From assembly GCA_029565735.1 (NCBI GenBank), contig JAKQNO010000092.1, forward strand, positions 1 through 64,000: a DNA stretch of 64,000 bases, read 5' to 3'. Below, one piece after another: positions 51,148 through 59,368 of the stretch (its first letter is position 1; every line of letters begins with the position of its first letter). The notes under the pieces are model-generated. The model did not search any database. It was not told where the DNA came from and saw only the letters and a list, made by a program, of their open reading frames with translations. Source of the stretch: a bacterium. Lineage in GTDB: Bacteria; Oederibacteriota; PGYV01. A program made the position numbers and the translations under genes.

Positions 51148-53469
51148 TTATTTTCTGTCCTGCGCGTATGTTTTTCTTGCTTGCACGGTTGAAAGATATG
51201 TCCTTTTTAATTCGTTCTTTATAAGTTTTGTATCAATTGAAGTGTTGTATTTTGCGCTAAGCTGTTGCGTATAATAAGAAATGGACTCTTCGGGTTTTTC
51301 AATGATGAATTTCATAAGGTCTTTTTTCTGTTCAAACGTAAGGAATTTAATAGTTTCTTTAACCTTACCTTTTTCCTTACGCAGCCTGTTAAGCTTATCA
51401 AAAACATCTATTTTAATGCCAAGCTTTTTCTCTATCTCTTTGCCTGTCATACCGGCTTTTTTGAGTTTTTCTATGCTCTTTCCCGTTTTGTTAAGAACCA
51501 TATTTTCGCTCTTTTTCTCTTTTACCGCGACAAGGGTTATATCGTCGTTCTGCGGGTAGCCCTGTGTGAAGTTCTTAAGCTCCGTTTCCAGGTTTGATAT
51601 GAATTCCCTTGATGTCAGTTTGCCGTATTTTTTTACAGCTTCCACAAAACGCTGTTCGCCGAACTGTTCCCTTTTCCCATTCATCGCTTCGGTTACGCCG
51701 TCGGTATATATAAGAAGAAGGTCGTCTTTCTGCAGTTTCACATTTTCTTCAGCCATGACAGTCCTGAACAGCTCGTCATCCGGCAGGCTTATCCCAAGCG
51801 GGAAGCCTTTGGGTTTAACCCAGTAAACCTTATCTTCCTTTGCCCTGTATATTAAAAGCGGGTCGTGTCCGGCGCAGGCAAAATTTATCTTTCTGCTTAA
51901 TGAATCAAGGACAAGATAAAAGGCGGTAACAAACATACCTTTTTTCATATCCTCTTTTACAAAATTATTCACTTTAACAAGCACGTTCTTGGCGGAACGG
52001 TTCTGATTCGCGACAAGGCGCACCACCGTCCTTGTTATGGTCATTACAAGCGAACCCGGAACGCCCTTGCCCGATACGTCAGCCACTATTACGCCTATAA
52101 GGCCCGGCCCCACTTTCATTACGTCATAATAATCGCCGCCCACATCGCGCGCGGCCCTGTAAAATGACGCAATGTCAAAACCCTCGGTTTCCGGCAGGTC
52201 TTTGGGCAAAAGCGTGGTCTGTATTTCTTTTGCCACCTGAATTTCCTTCTGAACCTTTTCCTGTTCAACAAGTTCGGCCTGAACGCCCTTGAACTTTTTC
52301 GCCATATCGTTAAAAGCGTTCGCGATATCCGTGAATTCATCCTTGCCGTCAAGTTCTATCTTATGGTCAAGCCTTCCTTCGCCTATTGCTATAACACCGT
52401 CTTTAAGCTGCATAAGCGGCTTCATTATAAGCCCAAGCAGTATATATATGCCAAGCACGGAAAGCGCGAAGACCACAAGGGTCACAATAAGTATATTCGC
52501 TTTCTTGCCCGCCATTACTTTTTTCGCGTCTTCCGCTCCTATGACTATATGCGCTTCGCCGATATCCACGTTCTGAAAAGTAATGGTCTCTATCAGCCTG
52601 TAGCCTTCGCCGTTTTCATCCTTGAATGTTATCCGCTGCACGCCGGCAAGAGCTGATGAACCCGTGACTTTTTCCCGCATTTCAAATTTGGTATAAAGTT
52701 TCTGCACATCGCTGTGCGCTATTATTTTACCGGTTTTATCCATAACAAAAACTTCCCTGACATTTTCCGTATTCTTCTTTATCTGCTGCACAAGCTTGAT
52801 TATAGGAAGGGTATTGCCTTTTATCATGCGTTCTTTCGAATACTGACCCAGGCTTTTCACGATTTCCGCGGAATTCAGGATATACTTTTCCTTAAGCACA
52901 TCCCTTTCATGCTGCAGAAAATACCAGTAAATTGCGCCCATCAGCATGATTATAAAAATAGTGGTGGCAAGGGCAAATTTTTCCTTGATGCCCCTGGCAG
53001 ATGTCACTAAACTTAAGAAACGGTTGACCAGGGAAGGTTTTGAATGGTATTTGACAAGCAGAAGTTCGTTCCCGCGCTCCGTCACCTGATAATCGCTTTT
53101 GTCGGTCAATTTTCTTATTATCCAGACGCCAAGCCCGCCTTTTTTGCCTATATCAACGTAGTGGTTAAGGTTAGGGGTCCGAAACGCTTTCCAGTTAAAA
53201 CTTTTGCCGTGGTCAATAATTGTAATATATACGCCTTTTTCCCTGACGTGCACTTCAAAATCAATGTCGCCTTCTTCGCCTTTATACGCGTGTTTAATTA
53301 TGTTGGAGCAGGCTTCATCAAGGACAACCATCATGTTATTGGTGTCTTTATAGGAGAAATTATACTCCTTAAAAATGGCGCCTAATTTCTGCTTTATGTC
53401 GGCGACATACGGGGCCTTAGCCGGGTATGTGAACTTGTGTTCTGCCAGGACTTTATTGCTTAAAAGCAT
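51148..53469 (-). CDS. Membrane receptor with anti-sigma-type kinase and PP2C (SpoIIE) phosphatase domains
   Basis: A 773-residue protein with an unusual order. An RsbW-like HATPase is at the start (about 10-140: N-box DEACSNIIKHAY, IIDHGKSF, KKGGLGVWII). A membrane helix follows (about 165-186), then an extracytoplasmic sensor region. A second helix lies near 325-350, with HAMP (about 350-405). A SpoIIE-type PP2C domain follows, with metal Asp in ARDVGGDYYDV, VADVSGKG and NDDITLVAV (about 430-650). A charged helical tail of about 115 residues ends the chain. It should both phosphorylate and dephosphorylate anti-anti-sigma partners in a partner-switch. The PorV-like gene is 13 bases upstream. 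Confidence 0.88.
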   Translation of the reverse strand: MLLSNKVLAEHKFTYPAKAPYVADIKQKLGAIFKEYNFSYKDTNNMMVVLDEACSNIIKHAYKGEEGDIDFEVHVREKGVYITIIDHGKSFNWKAFRTPNLNHYVDIGKKGGLGVWIIRKLTDKSDYQVTERGNELLLVKYHSKPSLVNRFLSLVTSARGIKEKFALATTIFIIMLMGAIYWYFLQHERDVLKEKYILNSAEIVKSLGQYSKERMIKGNTLPIIKLVQQIKKNTENVREVFVMDKTGKIIAHSDVQKLYTKFEMREKVTGSSALAGVQRITFKDENGEGYRLIETITFQNVDIGEAHIVIGAEDAKKVMAGKKANILIVTLVVFALSVLGIYILLGLIMKPLMQLKDGVIAIGEGRLDHKIELDGKDEFTDIANAFNDMAKKFKGVQAELVEQEKVQKEIQVAKEIQTTLLPKDLPETEGFDIASFYRAARDVGGDYYDVMKVGPGLIGVIVADVSGKGVPGSLVMTITRTVVRLVANQNRSAKNVLVKVNNFVKEDMKKGMFVTAFYLVLDSLSRKINFACAGHDPLLIYRAKEDKVYWVKPKGFPLGISLPDDELFRTVMAEENVKLQKDDLLLIYTDGVTEAMNGKREQFGEQRFVEAVKKYGKLTSREFISNLETELKNFTQGYPQNDDITLVAVKEKKSENMVLNKTGKSIEKLKKAGMTGKEIEKKLGIKIDVFDKLNRLRKEKGKVKETIKFLTFEQKKDLMKFIIEKPEESISYYTQQLSAKYNTSIDTKLIKNELKRTYLSTVQARKTYAQDRK

Positions 53470-53482
53470 TATTCAACCCCGC

Positions 53483-54877
53483 CTATTCTTCTATTTTTTC
53501 TATGCTTAGAAGAATGGAATTTACTTCCTTTAAATTATCAAGGGCAAGCCTGTTATACGGGTCTATCGCAAGTATTTTTTCCCACTCGCTTTTTGCGCCC
53601 CTGTAATCTTCGTTTACGTATTTATCAACGCCGGATTTATAAAGCTTTAATATGGCCTCACTGTACATTTCTTCATTTGATTTTCTTAAAATTGTTTTTA
53701 CCATGGATACATAATAAGCGGTGTTAAGGTAATTTGTATCCAGCCTGTATACGGTTTCAAATTCCAGAATGGCCCTTTTATAGTCGTTTTCATAGTAGGC
53801 CTCAAGCGCTTTGGTGTAATGCGACGCCTTAAAATATTCCGCTTTTGCGGATTCTTTTTTAATTTTATCCAGGGATGATTTCATGGTTGAAAGTTCTTTC
53901 GAAGCCATTATTTTCGCTTTTTCTTCTATTTTTTTGGCTTCAATTTCCTCTTTTCTGGCCCTTAAATCGCTTATGTTGTCGCCAAGCCTGACTTTAAGGG
54001 AAATTCTGTGCTGGCCCTCTATTTCATTCATAAAAAAACCGTAATCAAGCATGTAGGAATCCATTACGGCAACGCCCGCCCCGAATGATATGATACCGTA
54101 GGAATTATATCCGCCCCTTACAAAAAAAGTTTTAAGTATTGCCAGTTCCATACCAGCCATATATTCAAATTCGGTTCCGACAGGTATTGACCCGTCCGCA
54201 AAAACAGACAAAGCCAGGTTGGTAAAATCACCGGTGTAGCCGGCGCCTAAAAGCGCCTGACGCGGATAAATATCCGCGTTGCCGTTAAGGTTTATTGAAG
54301 GCTCCAGAATATTTCTTAGAAGGGCGCCCGCTGTTACCGAATGTTTGTCATTTAATTTCATGGAATACTGCAGCCCTATATCGGCGCCGAATGAAGTGTC
54401 GGAAAACCCGGCGATTCCATGATGGTCCACCTTTACGGCAAGTCCGCCGCGAAGCCCTTCAAAATATAATTTATTGGAATATGCGGCGGTAAATTCCGCA
54501 AGCAGCTGTGAAGTTTTTCCGGTTTCCGCCCCGTCTTCATCGCGCATAATAATGGAACCTGTGGACATAAGCGCGGCTGACGCGCCGAAAGCCCCAAAAT
54601 CGGTCGTGGGCAGTGCCGCCGAGATATAATTATATACCGTATCAAAATACATGGGCGTATAAGCGGCCTGCAGTTCAAAACGGTCCAGGGTAAAAAGCGC
54701 GGCCGGATTTGACTTAATACTGCTGCTGTCGCCTTCCCCGCCGATAAAAGCGCATCCCATGGACTGCGCCCTTACTCCCATACCGATATCAAACAATGAC
54801 GTGACACCGCCGCTGGTGGCAAAACAAAAAACGGGCAGCAATAATAACAAAGCCGCCTTAAATGCCGTCTTCATCAT
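53483..54877 (-). CDS. PorV/UPF0164-like outer-membrane protein with TPR tail
   Basis: A protein of about 464 residues. The signal peptide (TAFKAALLLLLPVFCFA) is followed by a PorV/UPF0164-like beta-barrel (about 20-300: SLFDIGMGVRAQSMGCAF, IKSNPAALFTLDRFELQAAY). A coiled coil (about 310-345) and TPR repeats near the end follow (ALEAYYENDYKRAILEFETV, DKYVNEDYRGAKSEWEKIL). The start is taken at 54877 with GGAG nine bases before it, inside the last codons of rnr; the frame is open ten codons more. The TPR part would sit in the periplasm. Substrate is unknown. Confidence 0.78.
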   Translation of the reverse strand: MMKTAFKAALLLLLPVFCFATSGGVTSLFDIGMGVRAQSMGCAFIGGEGDSSSIKSNPAALFTLDRFELQAAYTPMYFDTVYNYISAALPTTDFGAFGASAALMSTGSIIMRDEDGAETGKTSQLLAEFTAAYSNKLYFEGLRGGLAVKVDHHGIAGFSDTSFGADIGLQYSMKLNDKHSVTAGALLRNILEPSINLNGNADIYPRQALLGAGYTGDFTNLALSVFADGSIPVGTEFEYMAGMELAILKTFFVRGGYNSYGIISFGAGVAVMDSYMLDYGFFMNEIEGQHRISLKVRLGDNISDLRARKEEIEAKKIEEKAKIMASKELSTMKSSLDKIKKESAKAEYFKASHYTKALEAYYENDYKRAILEFETVYRLDTNYLNTAYYVSMVKTILRKSNEEMYSEAILKLYKSGVDKYVNEDYRGAKSEWEKILAIDPYNRLALDNLKEVNSILLSIEKIEE

Positions 54878-56957
54878 CAATTTCAAGCTCCATTTTAAGG
54901 GTTTCAAGTGTTATTTTTACTATTATAGCAGATATTTTATCCCCAAGCCTGAATATTTTCTTGGTTCTTCTTCCGACCGCCATCTGCCGGGATTCGTCAT
55001 AAATATAATAGTCATCCCTCATCGCGTCAAAATTCATGAACCCTTCCACGGGATACTGCGTAAGTTCCACAACAAAACCGTTCTTTGTTATCCTTGTTAT
55101 TATGACTTCCAGCGTGTCGCCCAGTTTTTCCTTTAAAAAATTAAGGGCATAAAGCCTGAACACGTCATTTTCGGCTTTTTCAGAGTTTTCCTCGTGTTCG
55201 GAAATATCGTATGCCGTACCTTTAAGGTACGCCTTATCCGTGTCTTTCATATATTCAGTGCCCAGCGCGTTTTTAATGAGCCTGTGCACGACCACATCGG
55301 CATAACGCCTTATAGGCGAAGTGAAGTGCGTGTATTTTTTCAGCGCCAGCCCGAAATGGCCCAGGTTTTGTTCCGAATACTTTGCAAGCTGCATGGCGCG
55401 CAGCAGCTTTCTTTCAAGAAAAATGCTTTTTTCCGTGCCTTTAATCTTTTCGGCAGCGGCCTGAAATTCTTTGCTTTCCGGTTTTTTTATCCTTACCGTG
55501 TATCCCATGGCAGCCGCAAAATCGTTAAATTCCGTTATGTCTTTTTCAACCGGCCGCGGATGTATCCTGAACATACCGGCGGGATAATGCGCGGTTATAT
55601 AATCGGCCGCGCATACGTTGGCGTAAATCATGCAGTATTCTATAAGTTTGTGCGAATCAAGCCCAAGTTTTCTCTTTATATCCCTTACTTTAAAGCCGTC
55701 GCCCATAACAAGCACCGGCTCGCCAAGGTCAAAATCCACCATTCCGCCTTTCAGCATTTTGGCGCGCAATACATCTTTTAATTTTGCCATTAAAAGCACC
55801 ATTTCTTTGATGCGCCTGTCCTTTATTTCAAGCCTTCCTTTTATAATATCTTCAACCTGCTCGTAGGCAAACCTTTTGCTGTTCCTTATCACGCTTTCTT
55901 TTATGTCATATTTTATCACTTCCCCTTCAGGGTCTATCTCCATAAAAACCGAGAAAGTAAGCCTGTCCTTTCCCTCCACAAGCGAGCACATGTCATTTGA
56001 CAGCTTTTCCGGCAGCATCGGAATCACTTCGCCGGGCAGATATGTGCTTACCGAACGGGCGAAAGCTTCTTCGTCCATTGCCGTGCCCTCTTTTAAAAAG
56101 TGCGTCACGTCCGCGATATGCACGCCCAGCATAAAGTTTCCGTTTTCCGTGTACAAAGATATGGCATCGTCAAAATCCTTGGCGTCAAAAGGGTCTATTG
56201 TAATAATGGTGTCCTTTCTTAAGTCCACCCTGCCCTTTAAAGCGTCCGGCGTTATTTCAAGTTTTGAGGCTTCCTGCATGACATCATCAGGCATCTTCTG
56301 CCTGATATCGCGCTTATTCAGTATAAAAAGCTTGTGCATTTCAACGTTATCGGTGTCATCAAGGTGGGATATTACTTCTCCGGACAGCCCCGCGGATGTT
56401 TCCTCCACTTCTATCAAAACGATATCATTTACCTTAAGGTCAAAATCATTTTTTTTAAGTTTTATAAAAGGAGTTTCCTTAAACACAAGCGATGCGTAAA
56501 GGCGCGTGCCTATCATCTTTACCCTGCACATAAAAGGGCCGTCACCGCGTTTTATTATCCGTTTTAATGTGCCTTCCCTGGAACCGGTTCTGGTTTTCTT
56601 TACGTATATCTCCACTTCGTCGCCCGGCAGCAGCTCCGCGACGGCGCGCCTTCCAAGAAAAATATCTTCCCCGCCTTCCACAAGCAGAAAGCCAAAATCC
56701 GCTTTAAGGTCAACCTTTCCCGCGGCTGTATTGGAGCTTTCAAACGCTCCTGCCGCGCCGAATTTGTTGCCTGATTTTTCAATCTGGCCTTCGCGGGAGA
56801 GCTGTTTTAATATTTTTTTTATTTTTGAACGTTCTGTTTTGGGGACCCCCAGCGACATCATAACGGATTTCACATTGACAGACATGCCCCTTTCCCTGAT
56901 AACCGAAAGCACCGATTCAACGGACACTTCCTTACGCCTGTCGCTTTTTCTTTTCAT
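54858..56957 (-). CDS. rnr: Ribonuclease R
   Basis: A 699-residue 3'-5' exoribonuclease. An N-terminal winged-helix region (1-70) is followed by cold-shock domains (about 75-220). The RNB catalytic domain has the Asp cluster in DPFDAKDFDDAISL (about 253-266). A C-terminal S1 domain comes next, with a short acidic tail (ELEIDDEDGI). It digests structured RNA. It is somewhat shorter than E. coli RNase R, lacking a long basic tail. The gene overlaps the next one by 20 bases. Confidence 0.93.
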   Translation of the reverse strand: MKRKSDRRKEVSVESVLSVIRERGMSVNVKSVMMSLGVPKTERSKIKKILKQLSREGQIEKSGNKFGAAGAFESSNTAAGKVDLKADFGFLLVEGGEDIFLGRRAVAELLPGDEVEIYVKKTRTGSREGTLKRIIKRGDGPFMCRVKMIGTRLYASLVFKETPFIKLKKNDFDLKVNDIVLIEVEETSAGLSGEVISHLDDTDNVEMHKLFILNKRDIRQKMPDDVMQEASKLEITPDALKGRVDLRKDTIITIDPFDAKDFDDAISLYTENGNFMLGVHIADVTHFLKEGTAMDEEAFARSVSTYLPGEVIPMLPEKLSNDMCSLVEGKDRLTFSVFMEIDPEGEVIKYDIKESVIRNSKRFAYEQVEDIIKGRLEIKDRRIKEMVLLMAKLKDVLRAKMLKGGMVDFDLGEPVLVMGDGFKVRDIKRKLGLDSHKLIEYCMIYANVCAADYITAHYPAGMFRIHPRPVEKDITEFNDFAAAMGYTVRIKKPESKEFQAAAEKIKGTEKSIFLERKLLRAMQLAKYSEQNLGHFGLALKKYTHFTSPIRRYADVVVHRLIKNALGTEYMKDTDKAYLKGTAYDISEHEENSEKAENDVFRLYALNFLKEKLGDTLEVIITRITKNGFVVELTQYPVEGFMNFDAMRDDYYIYDESRQMAVGRRTKKIFRLGDKISAIIVKITLETLKMELEIDDEDGI

Positions 56958-56987
56958 AAATCCCCCGTTTAAGAATATCGCAGAAAA

Positions 56988-57914
56988 CTATTTTCCTTTT
57001 TCTTCTTCCTCAGGCGCCGGGTAATAAATGGTTGTTCCGCCTGAATTATCGCCGCCTTCGCTTTCACTTTCAGCCTTGGGCACAGGATTAAAAGCATAAT
57101 TTGCCTTCATTGAAAAAAGGATATTATCCTGGTTTCCGGCATACACATTATAAGCGTCAAGAAGGAATTCCACCGAAAAAATAAGGTCAAGCCCGCCGTT
57201 AAAAGAAAGCACGGCCTGAGGCACTGCTTTCCAGATATATGAAAAATACCCGTCATAATTATTGTAATCGGCCGCAGCACCGCATAAAACCGTTATTTTC
57301 TGCTTTTCCGGATCATTATATAATTCCGCTCCGGCGCCCGCCGTAAAAGCAACGCCGTTTTTGTACGCGTCATCTTTCAGGTTTTGTTCAAATGAAGCGT
57401 CCGCGTAAAGCCTGAAAATCCACAAAGGGATTTCCGCTTCACCCCTTAAAATAAGGTTTAACCTGCCGCTGTAATCAATAAGCCTTGGATCGTCAGGAAG
57501 GCTGTCAATCAGCGGAAACCTTATGCCGGCGCCCGCAGAAAACATGGAGCCTATTTTTTTATCGGCGCATGCCGACACGGACTGAAAGTTATTATAATTA
57601 TACCCGCCCATTTTCTGAAGCACATGAAGAACGCTTATGCCCGCGGAATATTCATGCTGCAGGTTTACTGAAACCCTGAAATTCTGCGCCATTCCCGTAA
57701 GCAGCTCCGTGGACAGCCCCTGCAAAAGCGCCATATAACCGCCGGTTTCGCCGGGAACGGCATAAAAAGCGTTGTGTTCAAAATAACGTTCGCTGTATTC
57801 AGCCTGTATGTAAAAAGGCTCTGAATATAAGGGGGCCGGCGATGTTATGGTCGCCGCGCAAAGCATGGCCGCCTGCGCCATAAACAAAACAGCAGCCATT
57901 AATATCTTTTTCAT
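56988..57914 (-). CDS. Hypothetical exported protein, probable outer-membrane barrel
   Basis: I do not recognise this 308-residue protein. A clear signal peptide (ILMAAVLFMAQAAMLCAA, cleavage near residue 21) leads into alternating aromatic strands (QAEYSERYFEHNAFYAVPG, DYSGRLNLILRGEAEIP, WIFRLYADASFEQNL), which suggests a beta-barrel. The last 30 residues are Gly/Glu/Pro-rich (SESEGGDNSGG). It overlaps mltG by four bases and lies 30 bases before rnr. It may act in the envelope, but nothing more can be said. Confidence 0.65.
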   Translation of the reverse strand: MKKILMAAVLFMAQAAMLCAATITSPAPLYSEPFYIQAEYSERYFEHNAFYAVPGETGGYMALLQGLSTELLTGMAQNFRVSVNLQHEYSAGISVLHVLQKMGGYNYNNFQSVSACADKKIGSMFSAGAGIRFPLIDSLPDDPRLIDYSGRLNLILRGEAEIPLWIFRLYADASFEQNLKDDAYKNGVAFTAGAGAELYNDPEKQKITVLCGAAADYNNYDGYFSYIWKAVPQAVLSFNGGLDLIFSVEFLLDAYNVYAGNQDNILFSMKANYAFNPVPKAESESEGGDNSGGTTIYYPAPEEEEKGK

Positions 57915-58936
57915 TTGTTTTCCTTATAAATCTGTTTTGCCGCGTTGTGCTGTTCTAAAGTGGAGGAAAAAGTGTGGGCGCCGTCCGAACTTACCACAAA
58001 ATACCTGTAATTTGTCTGAGCGGGTGCCATAGCCGCTTCTATGCTTTTAATTCCCGGATTGCAGATAGGCCCCGGCGGCAGGCCAATTGTAATATACGTG
58101 TTATACGGCGAATTATATCTGAGGTCTTTGTATAAAAGAGCCCCGGTTTTTTTATTTTTCGCGTACCTTACCGTGGCGCACGATTCAAGCCTTTGCAGGT
58201 ATGCCTCTTCGGATTTCAGCCTGTTGTAAAACACAGAGGCAACCAGAGGTCTTTCGGTATCAAGCCTTGCTTCTTTTTCTATTATGGACGCAAGCTTCAA
58301 AATGCCGTATCCGGTGATTTTGTAACCGTTTATAATGTATGTTTTATCGATATCAAGCGTTACTTTCTGTTTAAACCTTGCGAACATTGCCGCAATCATG
58401 CGTTCTTCGGTTTCGCCTTTTACAAAACCATAAGTGTCGGGAAAAAGAAAACCTTCCGCGTTATTTCTTGGAATGCCGGTTTTTTTTAAAAATTCAGAAT
58501 CCCTGCAAAGCGCCATAAACCTTGCAGGATCAGCCATGCTTTTTTCCGCCAATGCCGCGGCTATTTCCGAAACATCCATGCCTTCGGTAACGGTTATAGG
58601 GTGCTTTATTACGTCGCCTTTCGCCATCCTGTCCATTATGCCGGCAATACTCTCTTTGTAGCTGAATTCATATTCGCCCGCTTTTAACTTTGTTGTGTTA
58701 TTGGTAATGATGGAATACGCCCTGAAAACAAAACGGTTTCTTATAACGCCCGCTTTTTTCAGTTCCCTGGATATTGCCCTGATACCGGAACCGTAATTTA
58801 TCTGAACGTTTGTCTTTTCCTCCGAGAAAGGGCGCACAGGCACAATAACGCACAGAACCGAGGCAAAAAAAAGCGCCAACAGGCAGGCTACGGCAAGTTT
58901 AACCGGATTTTTGATTTTTCCTTTAATTTCAGACAT
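57911..58936 (-). CDS. mltG: Endolytic murein transglycosylase MltG (YceG)
   Basis: A 341-residue inner-membrane protein. One membrane helix (about 11-31) precedes a LysM-like part (about 40-110) and the YceG catalytic domain. The key Glu is in SIIEKEARL near 220, with PLVASVFYNRL, RLESCATVRY and YNTYITIGLPPGPICNPG following. It cuts nascent glycan strands and sets their length. It overlaps ruvX by eight bases, a pair seen in many bacteria, and overlaps the next gene by four. Confidence 0.93.
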   Translation of the reverse strand: MSEIKGKIKNPVKLAVACLLALFFASVLCVIVPVRPFSEEKTNVQINYGSGIRAISRELKKAGVIRNRFVFRAYSIITNNTTKLKAGEYEFSYKESIAGIMDRMAKGDVIKHPITVTEGMDVSEIAAALAEKSMADPARFMALCRDSEFLKKTGIPRNNAEGFLFPDTYGFVKGETEERMIAAMFARFKQKVTLDIDKTYIINGYKITGYGILKLASIIEKEARLDTERPLVASVFYNRLKSEEAYLQRLESCATVRYAKNKKTGALLYKDLRYNSPYNTYITIGLPPGPICNPGIKSIEAAMAPAQTNYRYFVVSSDGAHTFSSTLEQHNAAKQIYKENK

Positions 58937-59354
58937 TTCTTTCCCTCATTTTTAGAAAATCCAGATAGTTCTGAAGTATCAGCGCGGCCGCGACTTTATC
59001 AACCGTTTCTTTTCTTTTATCACGCCTCATGCCGCCGGAAATAAGCATCTTATTGGCCTGCATGGAAGTAAGCCTTTCATCCCACATCACTATTTCCATT
59101 TCCGGAAAAAGCGCCTTTAACCTTTCCGCAAGTTCATTCGCGAATGTGGTCTTGGGATTATCCGTCCCGTTCATATTAAGCGGCCTTCCCACCACAAGCC
59201 TTCCCGGCTTCTTTTCTTCCACTATCTTTTTCAGTTCAATATCGGTATTTTCATTGACTTCAATATAGCCTATGCCGGCTGCTATCAAAGCCGTTTCATC
59301 GCTTGCCGCAACGCCTATCCTTTTTGTGCCGGAATCAAAAGCCATTATCCTCAA
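58929..59354 (-). CDS. ruvX: RuvX/YqgF Holliday junction resolvase-like nuclease
   Basis: A 141-residue RNase H-fold protein. AFDSGTKRIGVAASDETAL holds the first catalytic Asp, IVMWDERLTSMQAN the Glu, and VDKVAAALILQNYLD the last Asp. Relatives trim 16S rRNA precursors or resolve junctions; which one is not settled for this phylum. The gene is directly after alaS (14 bases), as is frequent. Confidence 0.9.
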   Translation of the reverse strand: MRIMAFDSGTKRIGVAASDETALIAAGIGYIEVNENTDIELKKIVEEKKPGRLVVGRPLNMNGTDNPKTTFANELAERLKALFPEMEIVMWDERLTSMQANKMLISGGMRRDKRKETVDKVAAALILQNYLDFLKMRERNV

Positions 59355-59368
59355 TTTAATTCTCCCTT

